From: Lysobacter arvi
Lineage (GTDB): Bacteria; Pseudomonadota; Gammaproteobacteria; Xanthomonadales; Xanthomonadaceae
NCBI GenBank assembly: GCA_031216755.1
Contig: JARUHG010000004.1
Location: 300,677-364,676, forward strand
Direction of reading: 5' to 3'
DNA: 64,000 nt
Below are positions 13,016-21,814 of the stretch, piece by piece. How positions within the stretch are numbered: position 1 is the stretch's first letter; the number at the start of each line of letters is the position of its first letter. The notes beneath the pieces were generated by a model. That model did no database searches. It saw only the letters and a list, made by a program, of their open reading frames with translations, and had not been told where the DNA came from. The translations under genes were made by a program, and so were the position numbers.

Positions 13016-13300
13016 ATGTCGATCTCCTCGCTGTTGGCTGCCGTCGTGATGGCCGCCGCCGCCCAGGCCAGTTCCGCCGGGCCGACCACCGCCAACGAAG
13101 CCGCAGCGCCCGTCGCCAGCGAGACCGTGGCGTCGACCGATCCCGACGACAAGATGGTCTGCCGTCGCGTTCGCACCGTGGGTTCGAACATGATGACGCG
13201 CGATTGCCGCACCGTCGGCCAGCGTCGCAAGGACGCCGCGGCCGCGCGCGATGCGATGAACCAGCGCGGCATCGACAACCTCGAAATGGGCGCACGCTGA
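13016..13300 (+). CDS. Small secreted two-cysteine protein of unknown function
   Basis: A 94-residue protein with an N-terminal signal peptide (MSISSLLAAVVMAAAAQASS) and an Ala-rich linker. A short conserved-looking core follows, CRRVRTVGSNMMTRDCRTVGQ, in which two cysteines 15 residues apart flank a Gly-Ser turn and could form a disulfide. I recall small periplasmic proteins with a similar C-R-x-TGS-x-C core in xanthomonads and sphingomonads, but no function. The ATG at 13016 has AAGGA seven bases upstream; a longer frame from 12887 lacks these signals. TTGCAC (12927) and TAAAGT (12952) may form a weak promoter with a 19-bp spacer. The gene is not obviously in an operon. Confidence 0.7.
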   Translation: MSISSLLAAVVMAAAAQASSAGPTTANEAAAPVASETVASTDPDDKMVCRRVRTVGSNMMTRDCRTVGQRRKDAAAARDAMNQRGIDNLEMGAR

Positions 13301-13409
13301 GGCAGCGCCCCGGGCCGACCGCCGTTGCCGCACGGCATCGCGCGTCCGCCCACCGGCCTCCGGCCGACGCGTGAACGACGGCATGACGCACGTTTCCGGA
13401 CGTGCGTTC

Positions 13410-13415
13410 TAGAAT
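13410..13415 (+). promoter_or_regulatory. TAGAAT -10-like element for the PH-domain gene and cca
   Basis: TAGAAT lies 29 bp before the ATG at 13445, with a clear ACGGAG ribosome site between. A TGACGC about 20 bp upstream is the nearest -35-like hexamer and is poorly spaced. Confidence 0.4.
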
Positions 13416-13444
13416 CGCGCACGCTCGTACAACGGAGAACGCCC

Positions 13445-13822
13445 ATGGGCCTCATCGATACCCTGCTCGGCCACGCGGGCGAGAAGCCCGTGGAGAAGCT
13501 CGCCGAGGAATTCGCGCCGCTGCTCGCACCCGGCGAAACGCTGGAGCGCGCGTTCGGCCTCATCCGCGACCTGATCGTGTTCACCGACCGGCGCATGATC
13601 CTGGTCGACAAACAGGGCGTCACCGGCAGCAAGGTGCAGTACCTGAGCATTCCGTATCGCAGCATCGTGATGTTCTCGGTCGAGACCGCCGGGCATTTCG
13701 ACATGGATTCGGAACTGCGCATCTGGCTGTCGGGCCAGTCGGCGCCGATCGCGCGCACCCTGGGCCGCGACGGCGGCGTGCGCGAGATCCTGTCGCTGCT
13801 CGCCCGCCACGCGCCGCGTTGA
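13445..13822 (+). CDS. PH-domain protein (YvbH/DUF1696 type)
   Basis: A 125-residue cytoplasmic protein with no signal peptide or membrane segment. The core matches bacterial pleckstrin-homology proteins: [32 protein letters not shown], then [20 protein letters not shown] and SELRIWL, that is, a seven-strand barrel with the TDRRMILVD strand typical of the bPH/DUF1696 family. Structures of the family form oligomeric rings, but its cellular role is unknown. GGAG lies eight bases before the ATG. The stop TGA (13820-13822) shares its last base with the ATG of cca, so the two genes are probably translationally coupled. Confidence 0.85.
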   Translation: MGLIDTLLGHAGEKPVEKLAEEFAPLLAPGETLERAFGLIRDLIVFTDRRMILVDKQGVTGSKVQYLSIPYRSIVMFSVETAGHFDMDSELRIWLSGQSAPIARTLGRDGGVREILSLLARHAPR

Positions 13823-15048
13823 TGAAGCGGTACCTCGTCGGCGGCGCGGTGCGCGACCGCCTGCTCGGCCTGCCGCACGGCGACCACGACTGGGTGGTCG
13901 TCGGCCAGACGCAGGCCTCGATGGAAGCGGCCGGCTTCCGCGCGGTCGGCCGCGATTTCCCGGTGTTCCTGCACCCGCAGACCGGCGAGGAACATGCGCT
14001 CGCGCGCACCGAGCGCAAGAGCGGGCGCGGCTATCGCGGTTTCGTCGTCGACGCCGATCCGTCGGTCACGCTGGAAGACGACCTGCAGCGTCGCGATTTC
14101 ACCATCAACGCCATCGCGCAGGACGAGCACGGTGCGCTGGTCGACCCCTACGGCGGCGCGCGCGACATCGAAGCGCGCGTGTTGCGCCATGTCGGCCCGG
14201 CGTTTTCCGAAGACCCGCTGCGCGTGCTGCGCGCGGCGCGTTTCATGGCGCGCTTCGCCTCTCTCGGCTTCACCGTCGCACCGGAAACCATGGCGCTGAT
14301 GCGCGACATGACGGCCTCGGGCGAACTGGCCGAACTCACCGCCGAACGCGTCTGGCAGGAAACCCGCCGCGCACTGGCGTACCCGACGCCGTCGGCGTTC
14401 CTGCGAACGCTGCACGACGCCGGCGCGCTCGCCGTGGTGCTGCCGGAAGTGGACGCGCTGTACGGCGTGCCGCAGCGCGCGGAGTTCCATCCCGAGGTCG
14501 ACACCGGGGTGCATGTCGAACTGGTCTGCGACATGGCGGCACGGCTCGCCCCCGGCGACGACCTCATCGGTTTCGCCGCGATGACGCACGACCTCGGCAA
14601 GGCGCTCACGCCCTCGCACGTGCTGCCCAAGCACCTGGGGCACGAGCGCGCCGGCCTCGCGCCGCTGCGTGGCTTGTGCGAGCGACTCAAGGTGCCGACC
14701 GAACATCGGCAATTGGCCGAAGCGGTCTGCCGCGAACACCTCAACGTCCACCGTTTCGACGAACTGCGCGCGAGCACGGTGTTCGAACTGCTCTCGCGTT
14801 GCGACGGTTTCCGCAAGCCGGCACGCATCGCGCAGATGGCGATCGTGTGCGAAGCCGACAAGCGCGGCCGCGCCGGACTGCAGGACGTGCCCTATCCGCA
14901 GGGCGAATCGCTCAAGGCCGCGCTCGCGGCGGCGATGACGGTGCGCGCGGAGGATGTCGCGCAAGGCCTGAGCGGCCCTGCGGTCGGCGAGGCGATCAGG
15001 AAGGCGCGGATCCGGGCGATCGCGGAGGCGACGGGGAAGAAGCCTTAG
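13822..15048 (+). CDS. cca: CCA-adding tRNA nucleotidyltransferase with HD domain
   Basis: A 408-residue class II enzyme that adds or repairs the 3' CCA of tRNAs without a template. It has the [10 protein letters not shown] motif at residues 7-16, the catalytic D21/D23 pair in GDHDWVVVG, the [10 protein letters not shown] motif near 90, [20 protein letters not shown], and the EDxxR-type base-selecting segment. A C-terminal HD phosphohydrolase domain contains [11 protein letters not shown], as in enterobacterial Cca (2'-phosphatase, cyclic phosphodiesterase activities). Length matches the E. coli enzyme (412). The start overlaps the PH-domain gene stop by one base (TGATG), so coupling is likely. 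A tight hairpin follows the stop at 15060-15077, and a bidirectional terminator lies at 15241-15274. Confidence 0.96.
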   Translation: MKRYLVGGAVRDRLLGLPHGDHDWVVVGQTQASMEAAGFRAVGRDFPVFLHPQTGEEHALARTERKSGRGYRGFVVDADPSVTLEDDLQRRDFTINAIAQDEHGALVDPYGGARDIEARVLRHVGPAFSEDPLRVLRAARFMARFASLGFTVAPETMALMRDMTASGELAELTAERVWQETRRALAYPTPSAFLRTLHDAGALAVVLPEVDALYGVPQRAEFHPEVDTGVHVELVCDMAARLAPGDDLIGFAAMTHDLGKALTPSHVLPKHLGHERAGLAPLRGLCERLKVPTEHRQLAEAVCREHLNVHRFDELRASTVFELLSRCDGFRKPARIAQMAIVCEADKRGRAGLQDVPYPQGESLKAALAAAMTVRAEDVAQGLSGPAVGEAIRKARIRAIAEATGKKP

Positions 15049-15133
15049 ATCAACGCACGTTCCAGCGTTCGCTGGAATGAGGACATCGTGGTTCGCAGTT
15101 GATGGAGCTCCCCGCGTTGCGAGCCTGGCCCAA

Positions 15134-15151
15134 GGCTTTCGCGGGATGACG
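15134..15151 (-). repeat. REP-like repeat copy 1 (degenerate)
   Basis: The minus strand reads CGTCATCCCGCGAAAGCC. It shares the CGTCAT(T/C)CC(C/G)GCGAAA core with copies at 20877-20897 and 29912-29938. All three are intergenic. I associate this family with xanthomonad genomes. Confidence 0.55.
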
Positions 15152-15240
15152 ATGCCTGGTGGATGCTCCGGGCACCGGGCGGCCGCACCTCTTCGCGCCC
15201 CACGACCCATCGCGCCCACGCATCACCCGCGCCAAAAGAA

Positions 15241-15274
15241 AAACGCCGGACGACTCCCCAGCCGCCCGGCGTTT
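15241..15274. terminator. Bidirectional intrinsic terminator between cca and the TonB receptor
   Basis: AAACGCCGG (15241-15249) pairs with CCGGCGTTT (15266-15274) across a 16-base loop. On the minus strand the stem is followed by TTCTTTTGG, a good U-run; on the plus strand by CTTCCTG, weaker. It could serve both convergent genes. Confidence 0.6.
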
Positions 15275-15488
15275 CTTCCTGTCCATCGGTCGTGTCCGGA
15301 TCCCTCGCCCCCTGGCACCGGGATCCCACATGCTCGCGCCGCCGTTCAGGTCGGCACCGCATCGGGAAGATACGTGAAGTTTCCGTTACGAAACGTGCTG
15401 CGATCACAGGATTCCGCACGGAGCGGCAGGACGGGCCGCGCCGCGCGGCGAACCGTGAGCACGGTCGCACCGCGCGGCGGGCCGCCGT

Positions 15489-18116
15489 TCAGAACTCGTA
15501 GGTCGCCTTCACGTACCACTCGCCGCCGTTGAAGCCGAACGGCGAGGACAGCGGGTACTTCGCGCCGAGGAAGGTCAGCGTGCTGTTGGTTTCGCGGTCC
15601 GGATAGTTGTCGAAGACGTTGTTGCCGCCGACGGTCAGGTGCAGATTGTCTTCCATGAAGCTGAAGGTCGCTGACAGGTCGAACAGCCATTCCGAGCCGA
15701 ACTCGCCCTGCTCGCCGAAGGTGAAGTCCTCCCAGCTGTCGTAGTAGTTGGCGCGCGCGGTGAAGTTCACGTTCCACGGCGATCGCCAGTCGAAGGTGAT
15801 CACGCTGCGGTTGTTCGGCAGCTGGTTCTCCAGGTCGGCCACGCGTTCGGTGTCGATCACCGGCGTGGTCGTGCCCGGGATCACCGCGACGCTGTCCACT
15901 TCCTGCTTGTTGTAGCTGTGGCGGAAGTCGAACACGCCCGTGCCCATGCTGCCGAAATCGGCGCGGTAGACCGCCACCAGGTCGACGCCCTGCACCGTGC
16001 TGTCGAATCCGTTGACGAAGTACGAGACCTGGCGAAGCAGTTCCGCGCCCGGCACGCCGGCATCGATCAGCGCCTGCTGCTGCGGCGAACCTTCGGCGAC
16101 GTTGATCGTCTGCAGCGCGATGCGGTCGTCGACGTCGATGTTGTAGTAGTCGAGCGTCAGGCTGAACACATCGTTGGGCGTCCACACGAAACCGGCCGAA
16201 TACGAGACCGACTCCTCCGCGGTCACCGGCTGCGCTCCGAGCGCGATCGCCGCCTCGCTCGCCACCGGGAAGGTGCCCAGCGGCACGAGGTTGCCGGACG
16301 AATCGGCGGTGGTCGTCACGTCCAGCGTGTTGAGCTGGCCGGGCGTCGGCGTGCGGAAGCCGGTGTTGACGGTGGCGCGCATCGCGAACGCGTCGGTGAA
16401 GGCGAAGCGCGTGGAGACCTTCCAGTCGAAGGTGCTGTCGAAGTTCGACGTGTCCTCGTAGCGACCGGCGACGCCGACCGTCCAGCGCTCGACGACGTCG
16501 GTTTCCAGGTCCACGTACGCGGCGCGGCTGTACTGGCTGAAATCGCCCGCCGCTTCCGGCGAGTCGCCTTGGAAGCCGTCCGACCCCACGCCGAACAGGG
16601 CGCCGGTCGGGCCGTTCTCCCACGAAGCCGGATCGCCCGCGCGGATCTTGTAGGTTTCCTCGCGCCACTCGGCGCCGAAGGCGACGTTGACCGGCGTGGC
16701 GAACACGTCGTTCTGCCAGGGCCAGACGAAGTCGGCGTTCGCACCGCGCTCGAGCTGGGTGAGGTCGCCGGGCTCGAAACTGGTCGGGCTCAGGCGGCCC
16801 AGGCTCGGATTGATCGAGCTGGCCATCTTGTAAATCATGTGGTTCTCGCCCTGGCGCAGGCTGACGTCCCAGCGCAGGCCGCCACCGGTTTCGCCCTTCG
16901 CGCCGAACACGCCTTCGTAGTCGGTGATCTCCGCACCGAAGGTGGGCGTGTAGCCGCCCGGGAAGAGCGGATAGATCGGGTTGAGCGCGACCCAGCCGGA
17001 CGGGCTGGTCGGGTCGGCGGTGAGGTAATCGGCGGGATTGAGCCCGCGCGCGAGGATGTCGTTCACCAGCGACTGTTCGACCGGATCGGCGACGCCGTTG
17101 CCGTCGCTGTCGACCATCAGCGTGCCGCGCGGCGCCACGCCGGGGACGCCGACCGGCGTGCGGTAGAAGAAGCTCGACTCGTAATCGGTGTCGGCATAGC
17201 TGCCGAATCCGTACAGGCTGACGCTCTCGTTGATCGGGTATTCGGCGTTGAAGAACGAGCGCAGGCCCTTGCCGTCCGGATCGCCCCAGCGCTGGCCGAG
17301 GCCCTCGAACGGCACCAGGCCGGTGCCGACCGCAGCGCCCACTTCGGCCGCGTCCGCGCGCGCGATGCCGCGCGAGGTGTGGTCGGAGTCGAAGTACTCC
17401 ACGGTCATGTTGAAGAAGCCGTCGTCGCCGAGCTGCGCGCCGGCGTTGAACGAGGTGCGCCAGCGATCGCCGTCGCCCTCGTAGGTCGAGCCGTACTGGG
17501 CATCGATCCGAACGCCGTCGGCGTAGTCGTTGAGCAGCACGTTGATCACGCCGGCGATGGCGTCCGAACCGTACTGGGCCGACGAGCCGTCGCGCAGCAC
17601 TTCCACCCGCTGGATCGCCGCGGACGGGATCAGGCTGTAGTCGACCGCCTGCGAGCCCTGGTTCACCGTGCCGAACGGCTCGACCTGCAGGTTCACCAGC
17701 GCCGAGCGATGGCGGCGCTTGCCGTTGATCAGCACCAGCGTCTGGTCGGGCGGCAGGTTGCGCAGGTTGGCCGGGCGCACGAACGCGGTACCGTCGGCGA
17801 TCGGGAAGCGTTGCGTGTTGAACGACGGGGCGATGTTGGCCAGCTGGTCGGTGAAGTCGGCCGAGGCCTGCTTCTCCAGGTCGGCGGGGCGGAAGACGTC
17901 GACCGGGGAAAGCGATTCGGTAGGCGAACGGCCCTGCACGCGCGTGCCGGTGACGACGAGCTTGTCGAGGTCCACGGCGTCCTGGCCGGCGGCGGGCGCC
18001 GCGGCGGCGGGCGGAGTCGGGTGCGCGGCATCCTGCGCGAAGGCGGGCGTTACGGCGGTCGAAAACAGCGCGGCAATGACAGCCGAGGTCAGGCGATGTC
18101 GGTTGGCAACGAGCAT
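15489..18116 (-). CDS. TonB-dependent outer-membrane receptor
   Basis: An 875-residue outer-membrane transporter. The signal peptide (1-27) ends TPAFAQ. A Pro/Ala linker leads to a TonB-box-like segment LDKLVVTGTRVQGRSP. The plug domain includes FVRPANLRNLPPDQTLVLIN, NGKRRHRSALV and the RVEVLRDGSSAQYGSDAIAG motif. The remaining 650 residues are a 22-strand barrel ending WYVKATYEF with the C-terminal Phe of outer-membrane proteins. The family resembles receptors annotated for siderophores or plant/polymer-derived carbohydrates, but neither partner genes nor a regulator (FecI/FecR) are next to it, so the substrate is unknown. It is transcribed away from the VanZ/methyltransferase pair; a possible promoter lies at 18171-18199. 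Confidence 0.93.
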   Translation of the reverse strand: MLVANRHRLTSAVIAALFSTAVTPAFAQDAAHPTPPAAAAPAAGQDAVDLDKLVVTGTRVQGRSPTESLSPVDVFRPADLEKQASADFTDQLANIAPSFNTQRFPIADGTAFVRPANLRNLPPDQTLVLINGKRRHRSALVNLQVEPFGTVNQGSQAVDYSLIPSAAIQRVEVLRDGSSAQYGSDAIAGVINVLLNDYADGVRIDAQYGSTYEGDGDRWRTSFNAGAQLGDDGFFNMTVEYFDSDHTSRGIARADAAEVGAAVGTGLVPFEGLGQRWGDPDGKGLRSFFNAEYPINESVSLYGFGSYADTDYESSFFYRTPVGVPGVAPRGTLMVDSDGNGVADPVEQSLVNDILARGLNPADYLTADPTSPSGWVALNPIYPLFPGGYTPTFGAEITDYEGVFGAKGETGGGLRWDVSLRQGENHMIYKMASSINPSLGRLSPTSFEPGDLTQLERGANADFVWPWQNDVFATPVNVAFGAEWREETYKIRAGDPASWENGPTGALFGVGSDGFQGDSPEAAGDFSQYSRAAYVDLETDVVERWTVGVAGRYEDTSNFDSTFDWKVSTRFAFTDAFAMRATVNTGFRTPTPGQLNTLDVTTTADSSGNLVPLGTFPVASEAAIALGAQPVTAEESVSYSAGFVWTPNDVFSLTLDYYNIDVDDRIALQTINVAEGSPQQQALIDAGVPGAELLRQVSYFVNGFDSTVQGVDLVAVYRADFGSMGTGVFDFRHSYNKQEVDSVAVIPGTTTPVIDTERVADLENQLPNNRSVITFDWRSPWNVNFTARANYYDSWEDFTFGEQGEFGSEWLFDLSATFSFMEDNLHLTVGGNNVFDNYPDRETNSTLTFLGAKYPLSSPFGFNGGEWYVKATYEF

Positions 18117-18170
18117 TGGCGGTTTCCTTACTCAGGGTGGGCGGACTCCCCCTGTCGAGCCCGACCCCGA

Positions 18171-18199
18171 GCTTTAACCAGCCTTTAACCTTTGCGCAA
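18171..18199 (-). promoter_or_regulatory. Possible promoter of the TonB receptor with direct GGTTAAAG repeats
   Basis: On the minus strand TTGCGC (18194-18199), a 17-bp spacer and TAAAGC (18171-18176). The spacer and -10 contain two direct copies of GGTTAAAG separated by GCT. A very similar arrangement precedes the FadL-like gene (53600-53629), suggesting a shared control element or shared promoter type. Confidence 0.4.
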
Positions 18200-18366
18200 T
18201 ACCTATCGTCGTTTTGCCTTATCTGCTTTTATGGCGATCTTTTGTCCGATTCGTGGCGTGCCAGCCGCACGATCGCGCAGAGCCCGGTTCGCCATCGCCA
18301 GCGTCTGAGGCGGCCAGCCGGCTTGCGTCAGGCGTAATCGTCACGATAACTCCGCCGAACCTGCCG

Positions 18367-18780
18367 CTATCTGCGACGAAACGTCGCCTCGACGCACTGC
18401 AGCCCGCGTCCGATGGGCGTCGCGCCGAGCATCAGGCCCGCCAGCACGCCCAGAGAATTGGCCAGCGCGTCCGCCGAATCGGCCACGCGCGACACGGTCC
18501 AGGCGCCTTGCGCGAATTCCAGCGCGACGCCCAGCGCGATCAGCGCGGCGGCCGCAAGCGCCTGCCCGCGCCGATGCGCGAACAGCATCGCCGCCCAGAG
18601 GCTGAGCAGCAGGTAGCCGACGAAATGCTCGACCTTGTCGAATCCGTCCGGCACCTCCGGCAGGTCGTGCGCGGGCAGCAGCGAGGACGCCGCCACCGCG
18701 GCGATCATCGCGATCCAGATCGCCACCCACAGCACGGGCCAGCGGAACGCGCGCAGCCACGACCGTCCCGTCGTCGTCAT
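18367..18780 (-). CDS. VanZ-like small membrane protein
   Basis: A 137-residue inner-membrane protein with about four hydrophobic segments: WPVLWVAIWIAMIAAVAASS, VGYLLLSLWAAMLFAHR, ALAAAALIALGVALEFAQG and LANSLGVLAGLMLG. The motif DKVEHFVGYLLLSL followed by E(F)xQ and D(A)xANSLG is that of the VanZ/YccF-like family (phosphotransbrevin-like VanZ core). Chromosomal members outside vancomycin clusters have no assigned function. The gene starts 5 bp after the methyltransferase stop, so they form an operon. Nothing here indicates glycopeptide resistance. Confidence 0.8.
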   Translation of the reverse strand: MTTTGRSWLRAFRWPVLWVAIWIAMIAAVAASSLLPAHDLPEVPDGFDKVEHFVGYLLLSLWAAMLFAHRRGQALAAAALIALGVALEFAQGAWTVSRVADSADALANSLGVLAGLMLGATPIGRGLQCVEATFRRR

Positions 18781-18785
18781 CGCGC

Positions 18786-20018
18786 TCACAGGCGGAAGCT
18801 CAGGTCGCCGACGAGGAAGGCCGCGCCGAATTCCACGCCCTTCTGGAAACCCATCGCCTGGAAGCGCTCGCCCATCTCGCTGGGCAGGGTCAGGCGTTTC
18901 ACTTCCTGCGTGCGCTTCATGCGCTCGCCTTCGTCGGCGATGCGCTCGATGCGTTCGAGCACGCCCGCCAGCCCGTTGCCGAGCAAGAAACTCGCCTGCG
19001 AGCAGTAGCCCGCGAAATCGAAGCCGGCGGCGACGCCTGCCTCGGCCAAGGCCGTGAAGTCGACGGAGGCGGTGAGGTCCTGCAACCCTGGCCAACGCAG
19101 CACGTCGTTGTGCATGCGATGGCGATAGAACGCGCGCAGCGTGCCGTCGCTGCGTTCGGGCAGGTAGAACTCGCCGCGCGGATAGCCGTAATCGACGAAC
19201 AGCATCGCGCCGTTGCGCATGCCGCCGGACACCGCCTGCACCCAGTAGGGCAGTTGCGGCAGCGCTTCGGAACGGTAGCCGTGCTCGAATTCGCGGCCCA
19301 GCTGGCGCTCCAGATGACGCACGGCATTGGACAGGAACGCGTCGGCCGGACGCAGCACGCGCAGCAGTTCGCCGCCCTCGACCGCGACGTGTTCCTCGTA
19401 GACCTCGCCGGCTTCGATCGCGAAGCGCGGCGTCGGCAGCGCGTCGATCACCTCGTTGGCGAACAGCACGCCGTCCCATTCGTCGTCGAACGGCCCGTCG
19501 AGCCATTCGACCAGCTCGAACAGGGGCGGCACGAGCCGCTCCCGCAGCCGTTCGCGCTGCCGGTGGCGCAACTGCGCGCTGGGCTCGAGGATGCAGTAGC
19601 GATCCGGCAACGCGTCCAGTTCCATCAGCCGCTTCAGCGCGACTTCGGCAAACGCGCCGGTGCCGCCGCCGAGCTCGAACAGGCGCGCCTGCGGACCCAG
19701 CTGCTGCAACACGGGCGCAACGCTCTCGGCGACGCACGCGGCGAACACCGGACCGAGTTCGGGCGCGGTGACGAAGTCCCCGCTCTCGCCGAACTTGCTC
19801 GCGCCGGCGCTGTAATAGCCCAGCCCGGGCGCGTAGAGCGCGAGCTCCATGAAGCGCGAGAACGGAATCGCCCCGCCGTTGCCGGCGATCTGCGCGCGGA
19901 TCAGTTCGTCCACGCGTGCGCTGTGCGCGAGCGCGTCGGCGTCGGGCATCGGCAGGGCATTGGCTTCGCGCTGGCGCTGTTGGGCGTCGGGACGATGCGA
20001 GGGGGAATCGGTGGACAT
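18786..20018 (-). CDS. MidA/NDUFAF7-family SAM-dependent methyltransferase
   Basis: A 410-residue cytoplasmic protein. It carries the family features: GGAIPFSRFMELALYAPGLG near the N-terminus, YYSAGASKFGESGDFVTAPE, the SAM-binding LFELGGGTGAFAEVAL, WDGVLFANEVIDALP and AMLFVDYGYPRGEFY. The mitochondrial homologue NDUFAF7 dimethylates an arginine of complex I subunit NDUFS2; the bacterial substrate is not known to me. The start at 20018 is preferred over a longer frame because the first 14 residues upstream look unconserved. It is divergent from the pteridine-reductase-like gene and heads a two-gene operon with the VanZ-like gene. Confidence 0.88.
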   Translation of the reverse strand: MSTDSPSHRPDAQQRQREANALPMPDADALAHSARVDELIRAQIAGNGGAIPFSRFMELALYAPGLGYYSAGASKFGESGDFVTAPELGPVFAACVAESVAPVLQQLGPQARLFELGGGTGAFAEVALKRLMELDALPDRYCILEPSAQLRHRQRERLRERLVPPLFELVEWLDGPFDDEWDGVLFANEVIDALPTPRFAIEAGEVYEEHVAVEGGELLRVLRPADAFLSNAVRHLERQLGREFEHGYRSEALPQLPYWVQAVSGGMRNGAMLFVDYGYPRGEFYLPERSDGTLRAFYRHRMHNDVLRWPGLQDLTASVDFTALAEAGVAAGFDFAGYCSQASFLLGNGLAGVLERIERIADEGERMKRTQEVKRLTLPSEMGERFQAMGFQKGVEFGAAFLVGDLSFRL

Positions 20019-20092
20019 GCGGCATCGCCGTGGGAACACTGGCCGCTCAGGATACGCCACGCACCGGAGAGACCCGTCATGGATGCATCGCC

Positions 20093-20845
20093 ATGAGTCC
20101 GCCCCGCTCCGCCACGCCGCCGGTGGCCCTCGTCACCGGCGCGGCCCGGCGCATCGGCGCCGCGATCGCGCGTCGCCTGCACGACGCGGGATACGACATC
20201 GCCCTGCATTACCGCGGCGCATCGGAGCAGGCGCACGCGCTCGCGGCCGAGCTGGAGCGCGCCCGCGCCGGGAGCGTAATGCTGCTGCAGGCGGAACTCG
20301 CCGACTTCGATCGCCTGCCCGAACTGATCGCGCAGTGCGTCGGCCGTTTCGGCCGTCTCGATGCGCTGGTGAACAACGCGTCCACCTTCACGCCCACACC
20401 GATCGGCACCGCGACGCCGGCGCAGTGGGACGCGCTGTTCGCGAGCAATGCGCGCGCGCCGTTCTTCCTCGCACAGGCGGCGGCACCGCACCTGCGCGCG
20501 ACGCGCGGCGCGATCGTCAACCTCGCCGATCTCTACGCCGAACGCCCGCTGCGCGAACACACGCTCTACTGCATGGCGAAGGCCGCACTGCTGATGATGA
20601 CGCGCTCGCTCGCACTGGAACTCGGGCCGGACGTTCGCGTCAACGCGGTTTCGCCGGGCGCGATCCTCTGGCCGGAAGACCGCAGCGACAGCGCCGCGCA
20701 ACAGGCGATGCTCGCGCGAACGCCGCTCGCCCGCACCGGAACGCCGGAGGAAGTCGCCGAAGCCGTCCGCTGGTTACTGCAGGACGCGCACTACAGCACG
20801 GGCCAGGTGTTGCACCTGGATGGCGGGCGGATGCTGGCGGGGTGA
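20093..20845 (+). CDS. Pteridine reductase-like short-chain dehydrogenase
   Basis: A 250-residue SDR. It has the TGAARRIGAAIARRL dinucleotide motif (the TGxxRRxG form is typical of PTR1/FolM pteridine reductases rather than the usual TGxxxGxG), NNAS after the fourth strand, the YCMAKAAL catalytic Tyr/Lys pair, and the NAVSPGAILWPED loop, which is long in pteridine reductases. Such enzymes reduce dihydrobiopterin, dihydromonapterin or dihydrofolate with NADPH. The nearby folK and folB genes fit a role in pterin/folate metabolism. The ATG at 20093 is the first in-frame ATG before the Rossmann motif; its ribosome site is poor, and a GGAGAG lies 22 bp upstream. FolM-type activity is inferred. Confidence 0.82.
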   Translation: MSPPRSATPPVALVTGAARRIGAAIARRLHDAGYDIALHYRGASEQAHALAAELERARAGSVMLLQAELADFDRLPELIAQCVGRFGRLDALVNNASTFTPTPIGTATPAQWDALFASNARAPFFLAQAAAPHLRATRGAIVNLADLYAERPLREHTLYCMAKAALLMMTRSLALELGPDVRVNAVSPGAILWPEDRSDSAAQQAMLARTPLARTGTPEEVAEAVRWLLQDAHYSTGQVLHLDGGRMLAG

Positions 20846-20876
20846 CGGCCACTCCCTCGAGGTGAACCACTTTCAC

Positions 20877-20897
20877 CGTCATTCCCGCGAAAGCTGG
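20877..20897 (+). repeat. REP-like repeat copy 2
   Basis: CGTCATTCCCGCGAAAGCTGG, the best match here to the family core CGTCATTCCCGCGAAAGC. It lies in the 144-bp gap between two convergent genes. Confidence 0.6.
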
Positions 20898-20989
20898 CAT
20901 CCCATTTCGCTTCTGCGTCTGCGTCGGAACGCTGCCGCGCCGCGCATACCGACGGCGCCGGCAATCACGCCGGCGCCGTCCACGCCCCG

Positions 20990-21814
20990 TCATCGCGCCG
21001 CGAACGCCGACTCCAGTTGCAGCGCGCGGAATGCCGGAGGCGCCTCGCCTTCCATCGCATAGCGATAGAGCGCCGCCGAATAGATGCCGCCCAGCGCGGC
21101 CTGGTACACGCTCAGCAGGAGCAGGCCGATCACGAACGCCACCGCGATCGTCACCGCCAATGCGACCGAGAACTGCGCGGCGAGCATCGCCAGCAATGCG
21201 CCGACGAGGATGATCGCGAAGGAAATCAGGCCGAACGCCAGGCCGATGCCGATATTGCCGATCGCGTTTTCGCCCCAGGTGCGTCGCAGCAGGTTCGCGC
21301 TGCGGCGGAGCGCTTCGAACGGCCCCACTTCCTGGTGCACAAGCACCGGCACGACCAGGAACGTCGCCAGCGTCCACGCCGCGCCCAGGCCGCCGCCGAA
21401 CAGGCGCATCAGCAGGTTGTCGTCGTCCTTCATGCGCTTGAGCAGCACCCCCACGGTCGCCGCGATCGCCGCGTAACCCAGGATCGAGGGCAGGCGCGCC
21501 TTGGCCGCGTTGAAACCGTCGGACAGCGTCGGATCGCCGCCTTCCAGGCGGATCATCGCCGCGGCCACCAGCGCGCTGTTGCAGAACACGATCACCGTGT
21601 ACTGGCAGAAATAGAACAGGAACACCCAAACGGCGCTGGAAACGGCGCCGTGGCTGAAAACCCGCCAGCCGATCATCGGCACCAGGAACGTCGCCAGCAC
21701 GACGAGCGTGGCGACCGCCGACACGACCGGAAACACCATCAGTTCCCTGTCCGAGCGCAACACGGCCGCACTCGCCTTCACCAGCTCCCAACTGCGTGAG
21801 AACTTCTCGAACAT
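20990..21814 (-). CDS. Polytopic membrane protein, DUF6159-like, unknown function
   Basis: A 274-residue inner-membrane protein with about six hydrophobic stretches, for example VVSAVATLVVLATFLVPMIG, VWVFLFYFCQYTVIVFCNSA and ISFAIILVGALLAMLAAQF. The N-terminal FEKFSRSWELVKASAAVLRSDRELMVFPVVS and the later PTLSDGFNAAKARLPSILGYA and RRTWGENAIGNIGIG are the hallmarks of a conserved bacterial family with no assigned role. The start at 21814 has GGGGA upstream; a longer frame lacks hydrophobic character. It lies 106 bp after folK on the same strand and may be cotranscribed. Confidence 0.75.
   Translation of the reverse strand: MFEKFSRSWELVKASAAVLRSDRELMVFPVVSAVATLVVLATFLVPMIGWRVFSHGAVSSAVWVFLFYFCQYTVIVFCNSALVAAAMIRLEGGDPTLSDGFNAAKARLPSILGYAAIAATVGVLLKRMKDDDNLLMRLFGGGLGAAWTLATFLVVPVLVHQEVGPFEALRRSANLLRRTWGENAIGNIGIGLAFGLISFAIILVGALLAMLAAQFSVALAVTIAVAFVIGLLLLSVYQAALGGIYSAALYRYAMEGEAPPAFRALQLESAFAAR

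Larger units (their letters stand above)
15049..15488. other. Intergenic region between cca and the TonB receptor
   Basis: 440 bp between two convergent genes, with no coding sequence I can support. It contains a tight perfect hairpin TTCCAGCG-TT-CGCTGGAA (15060-15077) directly after cca, a degenerate REP-like copy at 15134-15151 and a bidirectional terminator at 15241-15274. Confidence 0.6.

Noticed and set aside
18367..20025. A 552-codon minus-strand frame covering the methyltransferase and VanZ-like genes
   Set aside because: Only the last part (VanZ-like) is real in that frame. The rest is an out-of-frame reading of the methyltransferase gene.
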